In this document: positions 1 to 8,984 of the stretch, in pieces
How positions within the stretch are numbered: the first letter of the stretch is position 1
How the letters are laid out: the number at the start of each line of letters is the position of its first letter
Source of the DNA: Chryseobacterium gambrini
GTDB lineage: Bacteria > Bacteroidota > Bacteroidia > Flavobacteriales > Weeksellaceae
Length of the DNA stretch: 64,000 nucleotides
Assembly: GCF_900156825.1 (NCBI RefSeq)
Contig: NZ_FTOV01000001.1
Span: 124,001-188,000 of the forward strand
Direction: 5' to 3'
Translations under genes and position numbers: made by a program
Notes under the pieces: generated by a model
Told to the model about the DNA's origin: nothing
The model's database searches: none
Seen by the model: only the letters and a program-made list of their open reading frames with translations

Positions 1-121
1 TGTAAAAGAATAGAGTTATTTTTTTAATAAAAGTTCAGCCAATTTCTGTCTTTAATACCATCAAATAAAAACAATGATGAATTGTTAATTGCAGCCATTG
101 AGCTGAATCATAAATTCAATA

Positions 122-129
122 TATATTTA
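122..129 (+). promoter_or_regulatory. Candidate promoter of the GLPGLI gene
   Basis: TATATTTA differs in one base from the Bacteroidota box TAnnTTTG. A TTG lies at 98-100, 21 nt upstream. It would give a leader of about 25 nt before the ATG at 159. The match is imperfect, so this is a weak call. Confidence 0.35.
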
Positions 130-158
130 ACACAGTAAATTTCTAAACCAGATCACCA

Positions 159-998
159 ATGTTTCACCCTCATCATTTATTAAAGTCCCTGTTTTTATTC
201 TTAAGTTTTTTCTCCTATGCCCAGATTTCCGTAAGCGGAAATTTTTCTATGAAACCTGATTCTTATGAAGCCATGGTTATTGACAGCAGTTATCAGAATA
301 TTTACTATAAAGCAGAATTTGTTAAAGATCCCAAAAAGAAAAAGCTGGAAACAACTTGTGTTCTCCAGATAGGAAAGAAATTTTCTAAATTTTCAGATTT
401 TAATGTATTGCGCAAAGATTCTTTAATGGAAAAATACAGTCATTTGGAGAAAATAGGAGCTAAAGAATTAGGTCAGTCCCTTAATTTAGCGGAAAAATGG
501 AGAAGTATTTTAATTAAAAATTTTCAGGAAAATAACATTACGGTACAGGATAAAACAAATATTACTTACCAATATGAAGAAAAACAGCCCGCTCTCGACT
601 GGAAACTTGAAAACGAGACCAGAGAAATCCTTGGGTATATATGCCATAAAGCCACTACGAAGTATCGGGGAAGAAAATATGCAGCATGGTATTGCAAAGA
701 AATTCCAATTAACAACGGTCCTTACATTTTTCAGAATCTTCCCGGTTTAATTTTAGAATTGGAAGACAGCGACAATAATTTTCATTTTACAGCTATTGCA
801 ATGGATAAAAAGATAAATGGAGTCTATCTGAGAAATGAAAAAAGAATTCTTCATATAACCCGAGAGCAGTTTAGAAAAGCATTGCAAACGTATCATGACA
901 ATCCCGGCTTTTTTCATGGAAAAGCGTATAACGAAGATGGTAGCCAGATCGCTGTAAAATCTCCTCCTCTTCCGTATAATCCCATCGAATTGGAATAA
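159..998 (+). CDS. GLPGLI family protein
   Basis: A 279-residue protein with a hydrophobic N-terminal signal peptide (about residues 7-22, ending near SYAQ) and a conserved segment NLPGLILEL near residue 196, the variant of the GLPGLI motif that names this Bacteroidota family. Family members are exported or periplasmic and often sit beside outer-membrane receptors; their function is not known. A WYCKEIP-type motif just before the GLPGLI segment, with Cys at about 178, also fits the family. No TonB-dependent receptor lies next to it inside the window, though one could lie upstream of position 1. The gene is followed by 629 nt without a convincing gene. Family assignment is firm; the role is not. 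Confidence 0.85.
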   Translation: MFHPHHLLKSLFLFLSFFSYAQISVSGNFSMKPDSYEAMVIDSSYQNIYYKAEFVKDPKKKKLETTCVLQIGKKFSKFSDFNVLRKDSLMEKYSHLEKIGAKELGQSLNLAEKWRSILIKNFQENNITVQDKTNITYQYEEKQPALDWKLENETREILGYICHKATTKYRGRKYAAWYCKEIPINNGPYIFQNLPGLILELEDSDNNFHFTAIAMDKKINGVYLRNEKRILHITREQFRKALQTYHDNPGFFHGKAYNEDGSQIAVKSPPLPYNPIELE

Positions 999-1627
999 GT
1001 TTCAGCGGAGGGTAAAAGGTATTGTCTCTACTGAAAACAGCAATTTCCCAAGCGTAAAAACAGATTGATCCTTCTGAAATAGATTTCAGCTTAAAGGTAA
1101 ACGCAATTCATCCCACAGAGAACAGCATTTTGATGGACGAAAAGCCCTGTTGACCTTTGTGTGCAGTCATTTTGTCCGGAGTCTCCAAATAATTACCCTG
1201 CAAACCAAAGGTTTTGACCTGATGAAAAATCTCATTCACTCTAGTTTACAAGTTATTCAATAAATAATTAACTTATTGACTTATCTCTTTTACTAATAAA
1301 CGTTTCGACATGTTCAGGTTGAAGATGTTTAAATATTGCGGTTGGTATTCGAGGTGTCATCCTGAGCTTGGCGAAGGATCTCTGTTAGAAAACGCTTGCT
1401 AATTTTTAATCCCATCAAGAACAGATTTTTTCTAATCCATATTTTTTATTTGCTTACCATGAGTAAGGATGATTCTCTTTGTCAGATACTATTATTGCTT
1501 AGTTTTCAATGATTTGGAGGTATACTGAAAAAGTGAAATAAATATCATTATTGAAAAATATGTTTAACTATATATTGAATTTGTAATAAAAATTATTATA
1601 TTAGTATTAAATTAAAAACCAATAACC
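999..1627. other. Long spacer with possible decayed coding sequence and one dispersed repeat
   Basis: No intact gene is visible in these 629 nt. The part from about 1030 to 1250 is less AT-rich than typical spacer here and has short open stretches on both strands interrupted by stops, which would fit a decayed gene, but I recognise no protein in it. A dispersed GTCATCCTGAG-type repeat lies at 1355-1384. The last 150 nt are very AT-rich and probably hold the promoter of the next gene, although no clean TAnnTTTG box was found. Confidence 0.4.
1355..1384 (+). repeat. GTCATCCTGAG...GAAGGATCTC dispersed intergenic repeat
   Basis: The segment begins TGTCATCCTGAGC and ends GCGAAGGATCTCT. This wording, GTCATCCTGAGC followed a few bases on by GAAGGATCT, is a dispersed intergenic sequence known from many unrelated bacteria. 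It is present once here, in the spacer before the gene at 1628. Related but different elements of the same kind occur near 39.1 kb. Function is unknown. Confidence 0.65.
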
Positions 1628-2128
1628 ATGTATATCAAACAGGAAGAATATCTTCCGCTGGCAAAAGACCTTATCGCCAGTTTCAGCAGGGATCTTTTGC
1701 TTTTTGCAGAGGAAGATCACAATTATACGCAGGCATATAAAGATGCTTTTCAGTCGAAAATTACAGAAGTAGAGCAGAAAGAAGCCAGTAATACAGCTCT
1801 GGTGAAGCAGAAACAGGCTACTCAGGCTCTGTATCTGTTAGGAGAAGATCTGAAAAAACCTCTTAAAAGTTTAAGAATACGCATTGAAAGAGCAGGAATT
1901 CCCACTAAACTCACCACACAGATTCTGACGGATATTAAGAAACGCAATTTCGAAGGAGTCGGCAGTAAGCTTACAGATCTTATTTCATTAGTCAATGCCC
2001 ATCTTACGGTTTTACAGGATAAAGGAATGAAAAGTACGATACCTCAGGATTTACAGGATTTTCAACTGGCTATTGCCGCAAAAGCCGATGAGCAGAAGCT
2101 GTTCATGAAAAAAATCTACATTCAGTAA
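1628..2128 (+). CDS. Hypothetical helical protein, 166 aa
   Basis: I do not recognise this protein. It has no signal peptide or membrane segment and is rich in Glu, Lys, Gln and Leu, with a largely alpha-helical look throughout (for example residues 45-80 and 120-165). This suggests a soluble helical bundle. The start is preceded by a typical AT-rich leader. It is followed 44 nt later by the unknown gene at 2173, but base composition differs between the two (this one is richer in G and C), so they need not be one functional unit. It may be a small cytoplasmic protein of a lineage-specific family. Confidence 0.7.
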   Translation: MYIKQEEYLPLAKDLIASFSRDLLLFAEEDHNYTQAYKDAFQSKITEVEQKEASNTALVKQKQATQALYLLGEDLKKPLKSLRIRIERAGIPTKLTTQILTDIKKRNFEGVGSKLTDLISLVNAHLTVLQDKGMKSTIPQDLQDFQLAIAAKADEQKLFMKKIYIQ

Positions 2129-2172
2129 TACCCCAAAACTTTGTCAACCATTTAAAAACAAAAACTCATCAT

Positions 2173-2919
2173 ATGGACAGAAATCAATTTATTAAAAAAC
2201 TTGGATTAGCTTCAACAGGATTAATAATGTTTCCTGACCTTTCTTTTGGAAGTTTAGAAACAGAAGCTAACCCAGACAATTTTGAAAATTCAAAACTTTT
2301 GATGCCAATGAATACGGAAGTCATTGACGTTACTATTGACGCAAATAGTGAATTTATGTGGGGTTGGCTTTTGCGAACAGTAGGAAGTGCTTTAATTTCA
2401 TCTTTAGTTGGAAACATAGTTGAAAAATACTTTGGAAAAGATTGTTATTGTAATGGGACTAGTTGTTCAGTAAATAATGCTCCTTCAAGTAACTATTCTA
2501 ACGCAGTAGGATATTATGGTTATAATACGCATAATCAAAAATTTCTAACTCAACAAATTTATGACAGTACCACTTCTTTCGAAAATGCATCTGTACCGTT
2601 TTTAAATTCATATGGTCGTGTCATAACAAATGTAGAAGGACCATTTTTAGCAGGACTTTGTCTTGCTGCTAAAGATATAGCATCCCAAAATGGTATTAGA
2701 ACAGCAAGAAATGTTATTGTTCCTTATGCGGAAATATCAAATGGTGGGTATAGATTTGATACGAGACCTTGCTACCCAACAGTTCTTGCGACCAACTACG
2801 GAAAAACAGCAATCTCATATACACCTAATGGTAATAATGGATTTGTTAAGGTTGATGTTTTCTCAAATAAAAACAATTTACCTGATTATTCACAAACTTG
2901 GAAAGTAAATGCTGTCTAA
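2173..2919 (+). CDS. Hypothetical exported protein with twin-arginine-like leader
   Basis: A 248-residue protein of unknown family. The N-terminus, DRNQFIKKLGLASTGLIMF, resembles the leader of Bacteroidota proteins that begin with RRxFLKxxG and a hydrophobic stretch, but the second arginine is replaced by Asn, so export by Tat is uncertain. Residues 60-85 are hydrophobic and may form a second membrane or amphipathic segment (TVGSALISSLVGNIVEKYFG). Three cysteines cluster at about residues 91-98 (CYCNGTSC). The rest is rich in Asn, Ser and Tyr, typical of secreted proteins. The gene is AT-rich like the nuclease that follows and unlike the gene before it. The pairing with the nuclease 131 nt downstream is suggestive but unproved. 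Confidence 0.6.
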   Translation: MDRNQFIKKLGLASTGLIMFPDLSFGSLETEANPDNFENSKLLMPMNTEVIDVTIDANSEFMWGWLLRTVGSALISSLVGNIVEKYFGKDCYCNGTSCSVNNAPSSNYSNAVGYYGYNTHNQKFLTQQIYDSTTSFENASVPFLNSYGRVITNVEGPFLAGLCLAAKDIASQNGIRTARNVIVPYAEISNGGYRFDTRPCYPTVLATNYGKTAISYTPNGNNGFVKVDVFSNKNNLPDYSQTWKVNAV

Positions 2920-3050
2920 GAATAAATAGCTGACAACAATATATTACCAAAAGCGGCACTGAAGGAGTTATGATGAACATTTGTGCAAAAAATCCCCATA
3001 TTCGCTAATGCTTAGACCATTGGCAGCAATATAACTTTAAACTAAAAGAA

Positions 3051-4181
3051 ATGATGGAAAGTCTTATCATTGAATCAACAGATCTCGTAACCAGTGAGGA
3101 AATTACTGAATCTGCATTAAGAGATCCTGATTTCAGTAATCGGGAAGGTTATAATATCAATTTTCTTAATACAAGTTTGCCTTTACCTATGGTAGATGAT
3201 AACTTAAGATACCAAATAGCAATTAACCAGCAGCCCAGCAAAAATGGGAAATTATTTCTTGACTACACAAACTTTAGTGTGTTGTTCAACAAAGATAAAA
3301 AGCTGCCATTTTATTCTGCAGTTAATATTGAAGGTAAAAGTAACGAAATAGCAAGAGTTCATGATGAACGTGGCAGTAACCCTTGGCGTATAGATAATCG
3401 CCTTGAAGTGAATGGCAACAATTTTCAATTTACTAACGACGACTATACAAACTCTGGTTTTCAACGCGGTCACATGGTTCGATTTTATGACCCAGCATGG
3501 GGCGAAACAGAGGATAGAAGAAAAATAGCAATGGGAGATACTTTTCATTTCACAAATTGCTGTCCTCAAGTTGGAAAATTCAATGCAGGCTTATGGAATG
3601 ACTTGGAAGATTACTATATGGCACGTAGTATTTTTCAAGATAATAAAATTTCCGTTTTTACTGGTCCGATTTTTAATAAAGCAAAACTCATAAACGACTT
3701 GTTAGTTCCTTTAAACTTTTGGAAAGTCATCGTTTATAATAAAGGAAATGAAATTGAAGCAATTGGATTTTTAATTAGTCACGAAATTGCAATGCAAAAA
3801 ATGCTGGATGAATTAATGTCATTGGAAATAAAGCGTGTCAATCCGTCCTTAAAAGCAGAGGATATTGAGAGGCTCTTCAATAAAAAGGATTTAAAAAAAT
3901 GGACAGTAAAAATTAAGCTTATTGAGGAAAAGACGGGAATAAAATTTGGACTCAATGATGTAGATATCAATAGAAATGAAAGGCTTTTATTTTACGCAGA
4001 TGCGAACCATATTAATCACTTACATCTTGCTACAGAATTTGACGAATTCATTGCTAAAAATGAAACTAGTGACTTAATAAATGAAGTTAAAAGAATGAAA
4101 CAGTTAATGAGATATAACAGATTTGTAAATGAACAGCAGAAAAGAAGCGTTGATTATACCAAGTTTATTCAAAACATATAA
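3051..4181 (+). CDS. DNA/RNA non-specific endonuclease (NUC domain)
   Basis: A 376-residue protein whose central part (about 60-240) is a beta-beta-alpha metal nuclease of the non-specific endonuclease family. The DRGH-type motif reads FQRGHM with the catalytic His at 141. The metal-binding segment has Asn169 in TNCCPQ, followed by N178, W182 and E186 in the expected N-x3-W-x3-E spacing. The domain is therefore complete. Residues 240-376 are an extra helical region not typical of the family. Known relatives are usually secreted and have signal peptides; this one has none visible, as the first 40 residues are acidic and polar. An upstream codon in frame (ATG at 3051 versus 3054) is a trivial ambiguity. 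Composition is more AT-rich than the core genes, consistent with acquisition. Confidence 0.85.
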   Translation: MMESLIIESTDLVTSEEITESALRDPDFSNREGYNINFLNTSLPLPMVDDNLRYQIAINQQPSKNGKLFLDYTNFSVLFNKDKKLPFYSAVNIEGKSNEIARVHDERGSNPWRIDNRLEVNGNNFQFTNDDYTNSGFQRGHMVRFYDPAWGETEDRRKIAMGDTFHFTNCCPQVGKFNAGLWNDLEDYYMARSIFQDNKISVFTGPIFNKAKLINDLLVPLNFWKVIVYNKGNEIEAIGFLISHEIAMQKMLDELMSLEIKRVNPSLKAEDIERLFNKKDLKKWTVKIKLIEEKTGIKFGLNDVDINRNERLLFYADANHINHLHLATEFDEFIAKNETSDLINEVKRMKQLMRYNRFVNEQQKRSVDYTKFIQNI

Positions 4182-4294
4182 AAAAATACTACTTGTAGTC
4201 GTAGCTTGCAAAAAGTGTGGAAGAAGTGCTTCTACCAAACATTATTGTAAGGTTCAACTTTAGTAATTCTATTGAATTTTTCGTAATAACAATT

Positions 4295-5503
4295 ATGACG
4301 GAAGAATTGAATTTATCGCAGCTTCGTTTTTTGACATTAGAAAGTCAGGGATTAACAAAGCCATATCCTTTTGGAAAAGGTAAAAATGCAGTTCTTCGGG
4401 CATTAGAACATTTTGGATATCTACAAATTGACACTTTATCAGTTGTTGAAAGAGCCCATCATCATACACTTTGGACAAGAATACCAGATTATAAAGCAGA
4501 ATATTTAGATGAATTGGTTGAAGAACATAAAATATTTGAATATTGGTTTCACGCTGCGTCTTATCTTCCCATAAAGGATTTTCGGTTTGCATTGCCTCAA
4601 ATGACAGAGGTGAAACAAAGCAAAACGCATTATTACAATGCAGACCCAAAAGTGATGAAGTATGTTTTAGATACCATTCGTGGAGAAGGTCATAAAAAAG
4701 CAAGGGATTTTGAAAATGAAACCAAAAAAGCGGGAAGCTGGTGGAGCTTGAAACCTACAAAAATAGCTCTTGAAAGACTTTTTTTGCAAGGTGACTTAAT
4801 GATTACCGGCAGAAAGAGAATGCAAAAAATGTATGACCTTACTGAAAATGTTTTACCGAACACGATTAATACAACCTTACCAACTGAACTCGAATTTGCT
4901 GAATATTTAGTAAAAACCTATTTGAAAGCCTACGGATTTACCACAGTAAAGCAAATTACCCATCTTAAAACAGGAGAATTAATACGAAAAAATGTTGACA
5001 TCGTCTTAAAATCAATGCTTCAGGAAGGAACCATAAAGCAAGTAAATATTGAAAATATGCCTTCTGTTTTTGTGAATAAAACTTCACTTGAAAATTCGTT
5101 AAACAAAACCAGTTCAGACATTCATATTTTATCGCCATTTGACAATTCAATTATTCATCGGGACAGAATAAAACAGTTTTTTAATTTTGATTATAAGATT
5201 GAATGTTACACACCAAAAGAGAAAAGGCAATACGGTTATTTTTGTTTACCTGTATTATTTGGAGACACCTTTATAGGACGGGTGGATTGTAAAGCGCACA
5301 GAAAAGAAAAAGAATTTGAAATCATCCATTTGCACATTGAAAATACAAATATTGACAATGAATTATGGAAAGAATCATTTGTAGACATGATAAAGTCTTT
5401 TGCCACTTTTAAAGGTTGTAATACCCTTAAATTGACAAAAGTTAGTCCATCAAAATTCACAAATAAAATAAGACCATTATTCTCATTAAATAATCGACTA
5501 TAA
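4295..5503 (+). CDS. YcaQ/AlkX-type DNA glycosylase (winged-helix, crosslink repair)
   Basis: The 402-residue product belongs to the HTH_42/YcaQ family of DNA glycosylases, which excise bulky alkylated bases and unhook interstrand crosslinks. The signature near the N-terminus, LQIDTLSVVERAHHHTLW, is present; Q44-I45-D46 corresponds to the Q-x-D catalytic motif described for YcaQ (AlkX) rather than the Q-x-Q of AlkZ. The rest fits three tandem winged-helix domains. The open frame extends to an ATG at 4217, but those 26 extra residues do not look like this family, so the ATG at 4295 (MTEELNLSQL) is chosen. It stands between the nuclease and a DUF1905 gene that starts 7 nt after its stop. Confidence 0.85.
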   Translation: MTEELNLSQLRFLTLESQGLTKPYPFGKGKNAVLRALEHFGYLQIDTLSVVERAHHHTLWTRIPDYKAEYLDELVEEHKIFEYWFHAASYLPIKDFRFALPQMTEVKQSKTHYYNADPKVMKYVLDTIRGEGHKKARDFENETKKAGSWWSLKPTKIALERLFLQGDLMITGRKRMQKMYDLTENVLPNTINTTLPTELEFAEYLVKTYLKAYGFTTVKQITHLKTGELIRKNVDIVLKSMLQEGTIKQVNIENMPSVFVNKTSLENSLNKTSSDIHILSPFDNSIIHRDRIKQFFNFDYKIECYTPKEKRQYGYFCLPVLFGDTFIGRVDCKAHRKEKEFEIIHLHIENTNIDNELWKESFVDMIKSFATFKGCNTLKLTKVSPSKFTNKIRPLFSLNNRL

Positions 5504-5510
5504 AGCAGCT

Positions 5511-5822
5511 ATGAATTTGAAAAAGAGAGGAAGTATAAAGTATGAGTTTACTACAAAAATGTGGCAGTCCTCCGGAAAGGGCGGTTGGTATTTTGTTTCG
5601 CTTCCGCATAAGCTGGCAGAAGAAATCAGAAAAAATTTAAAATCGGAAGAAGAAGGATGGGGAAGACTAAAGGCAAAAGCACAAATTGGAAATAGTGAAT
5701 GGGAAACAGCCATTTGGTTTGACTCCAAACATGAAACGTACTTACTGCCATTAAAGGCAGAGATACGGAAAAAAGAAAAGCTTGAAACCGGTAAAGACAT
5801 ACAAACGATTCTATGGATTTAA
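5511..5822 (+). CDS. DUF1905 domain protein
   Basis: A 103-residue protein that is almost entirely one DUF1905 domain: an N-terminal beta-strand segment (IKYEFTTKMWQSSGKGGWYFVSLP), a short helix with KLAEEIR, then the WGRLKAKAQIGNSEW strand pair and the C-terminal TYLLPLKAEIRKKEKLETG element. DUF1905 proteins are small cytoplasmic beta-barrels of unknown function, sometimes fused to a YdeI/OmdA-like domain; that fusion is absent here. It starts 7 nt after the glycosylase stop, so the two are probably co-transcribed. Confidence 0.85.
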   Translation: MNLKKRGSIKYEFTTKMWQSSGKGGWYFVSLPHKLAEEIRKNLKSEEEGWGRLKAKAQIGNSEWETAIWFDSKHETYLLPLKAEIRKKEKLETGKDIQTILWI

Positions 5823-5931
5823 AAACAGAATCGTTTTTCTATAATTATCTTATGGCAGATTGGTTCAGCTATTAAACGTTTTTAGAATACCTTTATTTAA
5901 TTTTTTAGAGAAAGTTTAAACTCATTTTAAA

Positions 5932-6092
5932 TTTAACCGCAAAAGAGACAAAAGACTTTATCGGATTTATTTAAAGTATTTCAAAAGTCTGCAAAGAGAA
6001 AAAATCTTTGATTTTTTTAACTTATCTGCTCTTTCTTTTCATTTAAGGATTAAACTTAAACAACTAAAGTGTTACAATCTTTTGCGGTAAAA
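5932..6092. repeat. Short element with inverted ACCGCAAAAGA ends
   Basis: The left end, TTTAACCGCAAAAGA at 5932-5946, is matched in inverse orientation by TCTTTTGCGGTAAAA at 6078-6092 (one mismatch in the core). Inside the left half, AGACTTT at 5953-5959 pairs with AAAGTCT at 5984-5990. The CGCAAAAGA-GACAAAAG and TGCAAAGAG wording is like a dispersed non-coding sequence family common in flavobacterial spacers. No open frame lies inside, so it would be a non-autonomous element or a structured RNA. Confidence 0.5.
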
Positions 6093-6285
6093 AAGTTTAG
6101 ATGTAAACAGCTAATATAAAACGGTTGTTACTAATCCTTATTAAACAATCTTTAATGGCGGCAGACATTCAACCAGGTTTCAATTGTATTGATCTTTATT
6201 CCTGAGATTTTAAAAATTTTAATATTTTTTATTCATTTTTTAATAAATGTTTAACTGTGGTATAGTTTCGTTTCGGGTTTTACAT

Positions 6286-6293
6286 TATCTTTG
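6286..6293 (+). promoter_or_regulatory. Promoter box of cphA
   Basis: TATCTTTG is an exact TAnnTTTG match 45 nt before the cphA start. No TTG stands at the usual distance upstream, where GTTTCG is found instead. Confidence 0.5.
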
Positions 6294-6338
6294 AATAAAT
6301 GGAGTTATTGTTAACTATTAAAAAAATGCAAATAGACT

Positions 6339-8966
6339 ATGAAAATTGAGAAGATACAGGCGTTACGGGGACCAAACATTTGGAGCATCAGAAGAAAGAA
6401 ACTGATACAGATGAGATTGGATCTCGAAGAAATGGAAAATTTCCCAACCAATAAAATTGACGGCTTCAGAGAAAGAATAGAAAAACTGATTCCCTCTTTG
6501 TTCTCTCACAGATGTTCCGAAGGGGTGGAAGGCGGTTTTTTTCACCGTATCGAAACGGGAACATGGATGGGACACGTTATTGAGCATGTCGCGTTGGAAA
6601 TCCAGACTTTAGCGGGAATGGACGTTGGTTTCGGAAGAACGCGTGAAACAAAAACTCCGGGAGTGTATAATGTCGTATTCAACTATATTGAGGAAAATGC
6701 AGGAATTTATGCAGCCGAAGAATCGGTGAAAATTGCTGAAGCTCTGATAAAAGGTGAAGAATATGACTTAAATGCCTGTATAAAAAAACTGAAAGAAATC
6801 AGGGAAAGAGTGCGTCTCGGTCCTTCTACAGGAAGTATCGTGGAAGAAGCCGTTTCCCGAAGAATTCCATGGATTCGTCTGGGAACCAACTCTTTGGTGC
6901 AGTTGGGGTATGGCGTGAATCAGCAGAGATTTCAGGCGACCATTACAGGAAATACAAGTTCAATCGCGGTAGATATTGCCTGTAATAAAGAATTAACAAA
7001 AAAAATGCTCCATGATGCGGCAATTCCTGTTCCGATAGGAGATTTGGTAGTCGATGAAGAAGGATTAGAAAGTGTTATCAGAAAAATTAGCTATCCCGTT
7101 GTTATCAAACCATTGGACGGAAACCACGGAAAAGGCTCTTCAATTAATGTAAACGACTGGGAATCGGCGAAAATAGGTCTGGAACACGCTCAGAAATACT
7201 CAAGAAAAGTAATTGTTGAGAAATACATTACAGGATACGATTTCAGGGTTTTGGTCATCAACAATAAGATGGTTGCAGCCGCAAGAAGAGTTCCTGCCCA
7301 CGTTATGGGAGACGGCGAACTGAATCTTCAGCAATTAATTGATAAAGAAAATAAAGATCCGAGAAGAGGATACGGACACGAAAATGTCTTAACCGAAATC
7401 CTGATCGATAAAGATACGACTGAACTTCTTGAAAAACTTCAGTACACTCTGGAAACGGTTCCGCAGAAAGGAGAAATCGTTTATCTGAAATCAACTGCCA
7501 ATCTTTCTACAGGAGGAACCTCCATAGATGTTACCGATATGGTACATCCGGAAAACATTACCATGGCTGAAAGGATTTCAAAAATCATTGGTCTTGATGT
7601 CTGCGGAATTGATATTATGGCTGAAAATTTAACCCAGCCTTTAAAAGAAAGCGGCGGTGCCATCATTGAAGTGAACGCAGCTCCGGGATTCAGGATGCAC
7701 TTGGCTCCAAGTGAAGGGTTGCCGAGAAACGTTGCGGCTCCCGTCGTAGATATGCTGTATCCACAGGGAAAACCTTTTACGATCCCAATTATTGCTGTAA
7801 CGGGAACCAATGGTAAAACAACGACAACAAGACTAATTTCGCATATTGTTAAAAGCAATGGTTACAGAGTAGGTTTCACCACATCGGACGGAATTTATAT
7901 TCAAAATACGATGTTAACAAAAGGAGATACAACAGGACCTCTTTCCGCTGAATTTATCCTGAAAGATCCTACGGTAGAATTTGCCGTTCTGGAAACAGCA
8001 AGAGGCGGAATTTTACGTTCCGGTTTAGGATTTTCTCAGTGCGATATCGGTGTTTTAACCAATATCAAGGAAGATCATCTGGGAATGAACGATATTCATA
8101 ACCTGAAAGATCTTACCCGGGTAAAAAGGGTAGTGCTGGACAGCGTAAAGAAAAACGGATGGAGCGTGATGAATGCCGATGACGAATATTCCATGAGAAT
8201 TGTTAATGATCTCCATTCCAATGTAGCCATTTTCAGTATGGATGAGAACAATCCGCACATCAGGAAATTTGCAAAAGAAGGAAAGATTACCTGCGTGTAT
8301 GAAGAAGGATTTGTCACCATTAAGAAAGGAGACTGGAAGATCAGGATCGGAAAGGCAAAAGATTTCCCGATCACAATGGAAGGGAAGGCTAAATTCATGA
8401 TCGAGAATGTTTTGGCAGCGAGTTTAGCATCTTATCTCTACGGATTCGGAATTGAAGATATATCGAATTCTTTACGAACTTTTATTCCGAGTGCACAGCT
8501 TACTCCGGGAAGACTTAATGTTTTTAAGTTTAAAAATTTTAAAGTTTTAATTGATTTTGCCCACAATCCGGCAGGTTACGAAGCAATTGAAGATTATCTT
8601 AAAAATGTAGAAGCTACAAAAAAAATAGGCATTATTTCGGGAGTCGGAGACAGAAGAGACAACGATATCAGAGAATGCGGAAAAATTGCCGGAAGAATGT
8701 TCGATCACATCATCATCCGAAACGAAAAGCATCTTCGTGGAAGAACGGAAGATGAAATTAACGGATTGATTATTGAAGGAATGCAGAGTTCAGGAAAAAA
8801 TATAAGCTATGAAACAATTCCTAAAGAAATTGACGCCTTAAAACATGCCATGGGAATGGCTGAAGAAGGAACATTCATTACCGCTTTAAGTGATGTGATT
8901 TCGAATGCAATTGATCTGGTTCAGGAATATCAGGCAAGAGAACTGCTTGAGGATGATAAAATATAA
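6339..8966 (+). CDS. cphA: Cyanophycin synthetase
   Basis: The 875-residue product has the full three-part CphA architecture: an N-terminal domain (1-160), an ATP-grasp domain (about 210-470, with VIKPLDGNHGKGSS at about 254-267), and a Mur-ligase-like domain whose P-loop VTGTNGKTTTT begins near residue 485, followed by the ligase C-terminal domain with DFAHNPAGYEAI. The enzyme adds Asp to the polymer backbone with the ATP-grasp site and Arg to the side chain with the Mur-type site, making multi-L-arginyl-poly-L-aspartate. Length is typical. No cyanophycinase or isoaspartyl peptidase gene is seen in the window, although such genes often neighbour cphA. It is convergent with the amidoligase block at 9.0-18.6 kb. 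Confidence 0.93.
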   Translation: MKIEKIQALRGPNIWSIRRKKLIQMRLDLEEMENFPTNKIDGFRERIEKLIPSLFSHRCSEGVEGGFFHRIETGTWMGHVIEHVALEIQTLAGMDVGFGRTRETKTPGVYNVVFNYIEENAGIYAAEESVKIAEALIKGEEYDLNACIKKLKEIRERVRLGPSTGSIVEEAVSRRIPWIRLGTNSLVQLGYGVNQQRFQATITGNTSSIAVDIACNKELTKKMLHDAAIPVPIGDLVVDEEGLESVIRKISYPVVIKPLDGNHGKGSSINVNDWESAKIGLEHAQKYSRKVIVEKYITGYDFRVLVINNKMVAAARRVPAHVMGDGELNLQQLIDKENKDPRRGYGHENVLTEILIDKDTTELLEKLQYTLETVPQKGEIVYLKSTANLSTGGTSIDVTDMVHPENITMAERISKIIGLDVCGIDIMAENLTQPLKESGGAIIEVNAAPGFRMHLAPSEGLPRNVAAPVVDMLYPQGKPFTIPIIAVTGTNGKTTTTRLISHIVKSNGYRVGFTTSDGIYIQNTMLTKGDTTGPLSAEFILKDPTVEFAVLETARGGILRSGLGFSQCDIGVLTNIKEDHLGMNDIHNLKDLTRVKRVVLDSVKKNGWSVMNADDEYSMRIVNDLHSNVAIFSMDENNPHIRKFAKEGKITCVYEEGFVTIKKGDWKIRIGKAKDFPITMEGKAKFMIENVLAASLASYLYGFGIEDISNSLRTFIPSAQLTPGRLNVFKFKNFKVLIDFAHNPAGYEAIEDYLKNVEATKKIGIISGVGDRRDNDIRECGKIAGRMFDHIIIRNEKHLRGRTEDEINGLIIEGMQSSGKNISYETIPKEIDALKHAMGMAEEGTFITALSDVISNAIDLVQEYQARELLEDDKI

Positions 8967-8984
8967 TGTAAATACAGTTTAAAA

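Larger units (their letters stand above)
5823..6338. other. Spacer of 516 nt with a terminal-inverted-repeat element and the cphA promoter
   Basis: No gene is seen. The spacer carries an element bounded by inverted ACCGCAAAAGA repeats (5932-6092) and, at its right end, a good promoter box for cphA. The remaining sequence is plain AT-rich spacer. Confidence 0.6.

Noticed and set aside
2184..2417. Minus-strand open frame opposite the 2173 gene
   Set aside because: It is a shadow of the coding strand with no recognisable protein features.
2920..3050. The 131-nt gap before the nuclease gene as a small gene or attachment site
   Set aside because: No open frame of useful length and no clear repeat; it looks like an ordinary spacer.
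2173..4181. The AT-rich block as part of a prophage or integrative element
   Set aside because: No integrase, transposase, phage structural gene, tRNA or clear attachment repeats flank it.
4217..4294. Extended N-terminus of the YcaQ-like protein
   Set aside because: The extra 26 residues from the ATG at 4217 do not resemble the family, which starts close to MTEELNLSQL; the ATG at 4295 was used.
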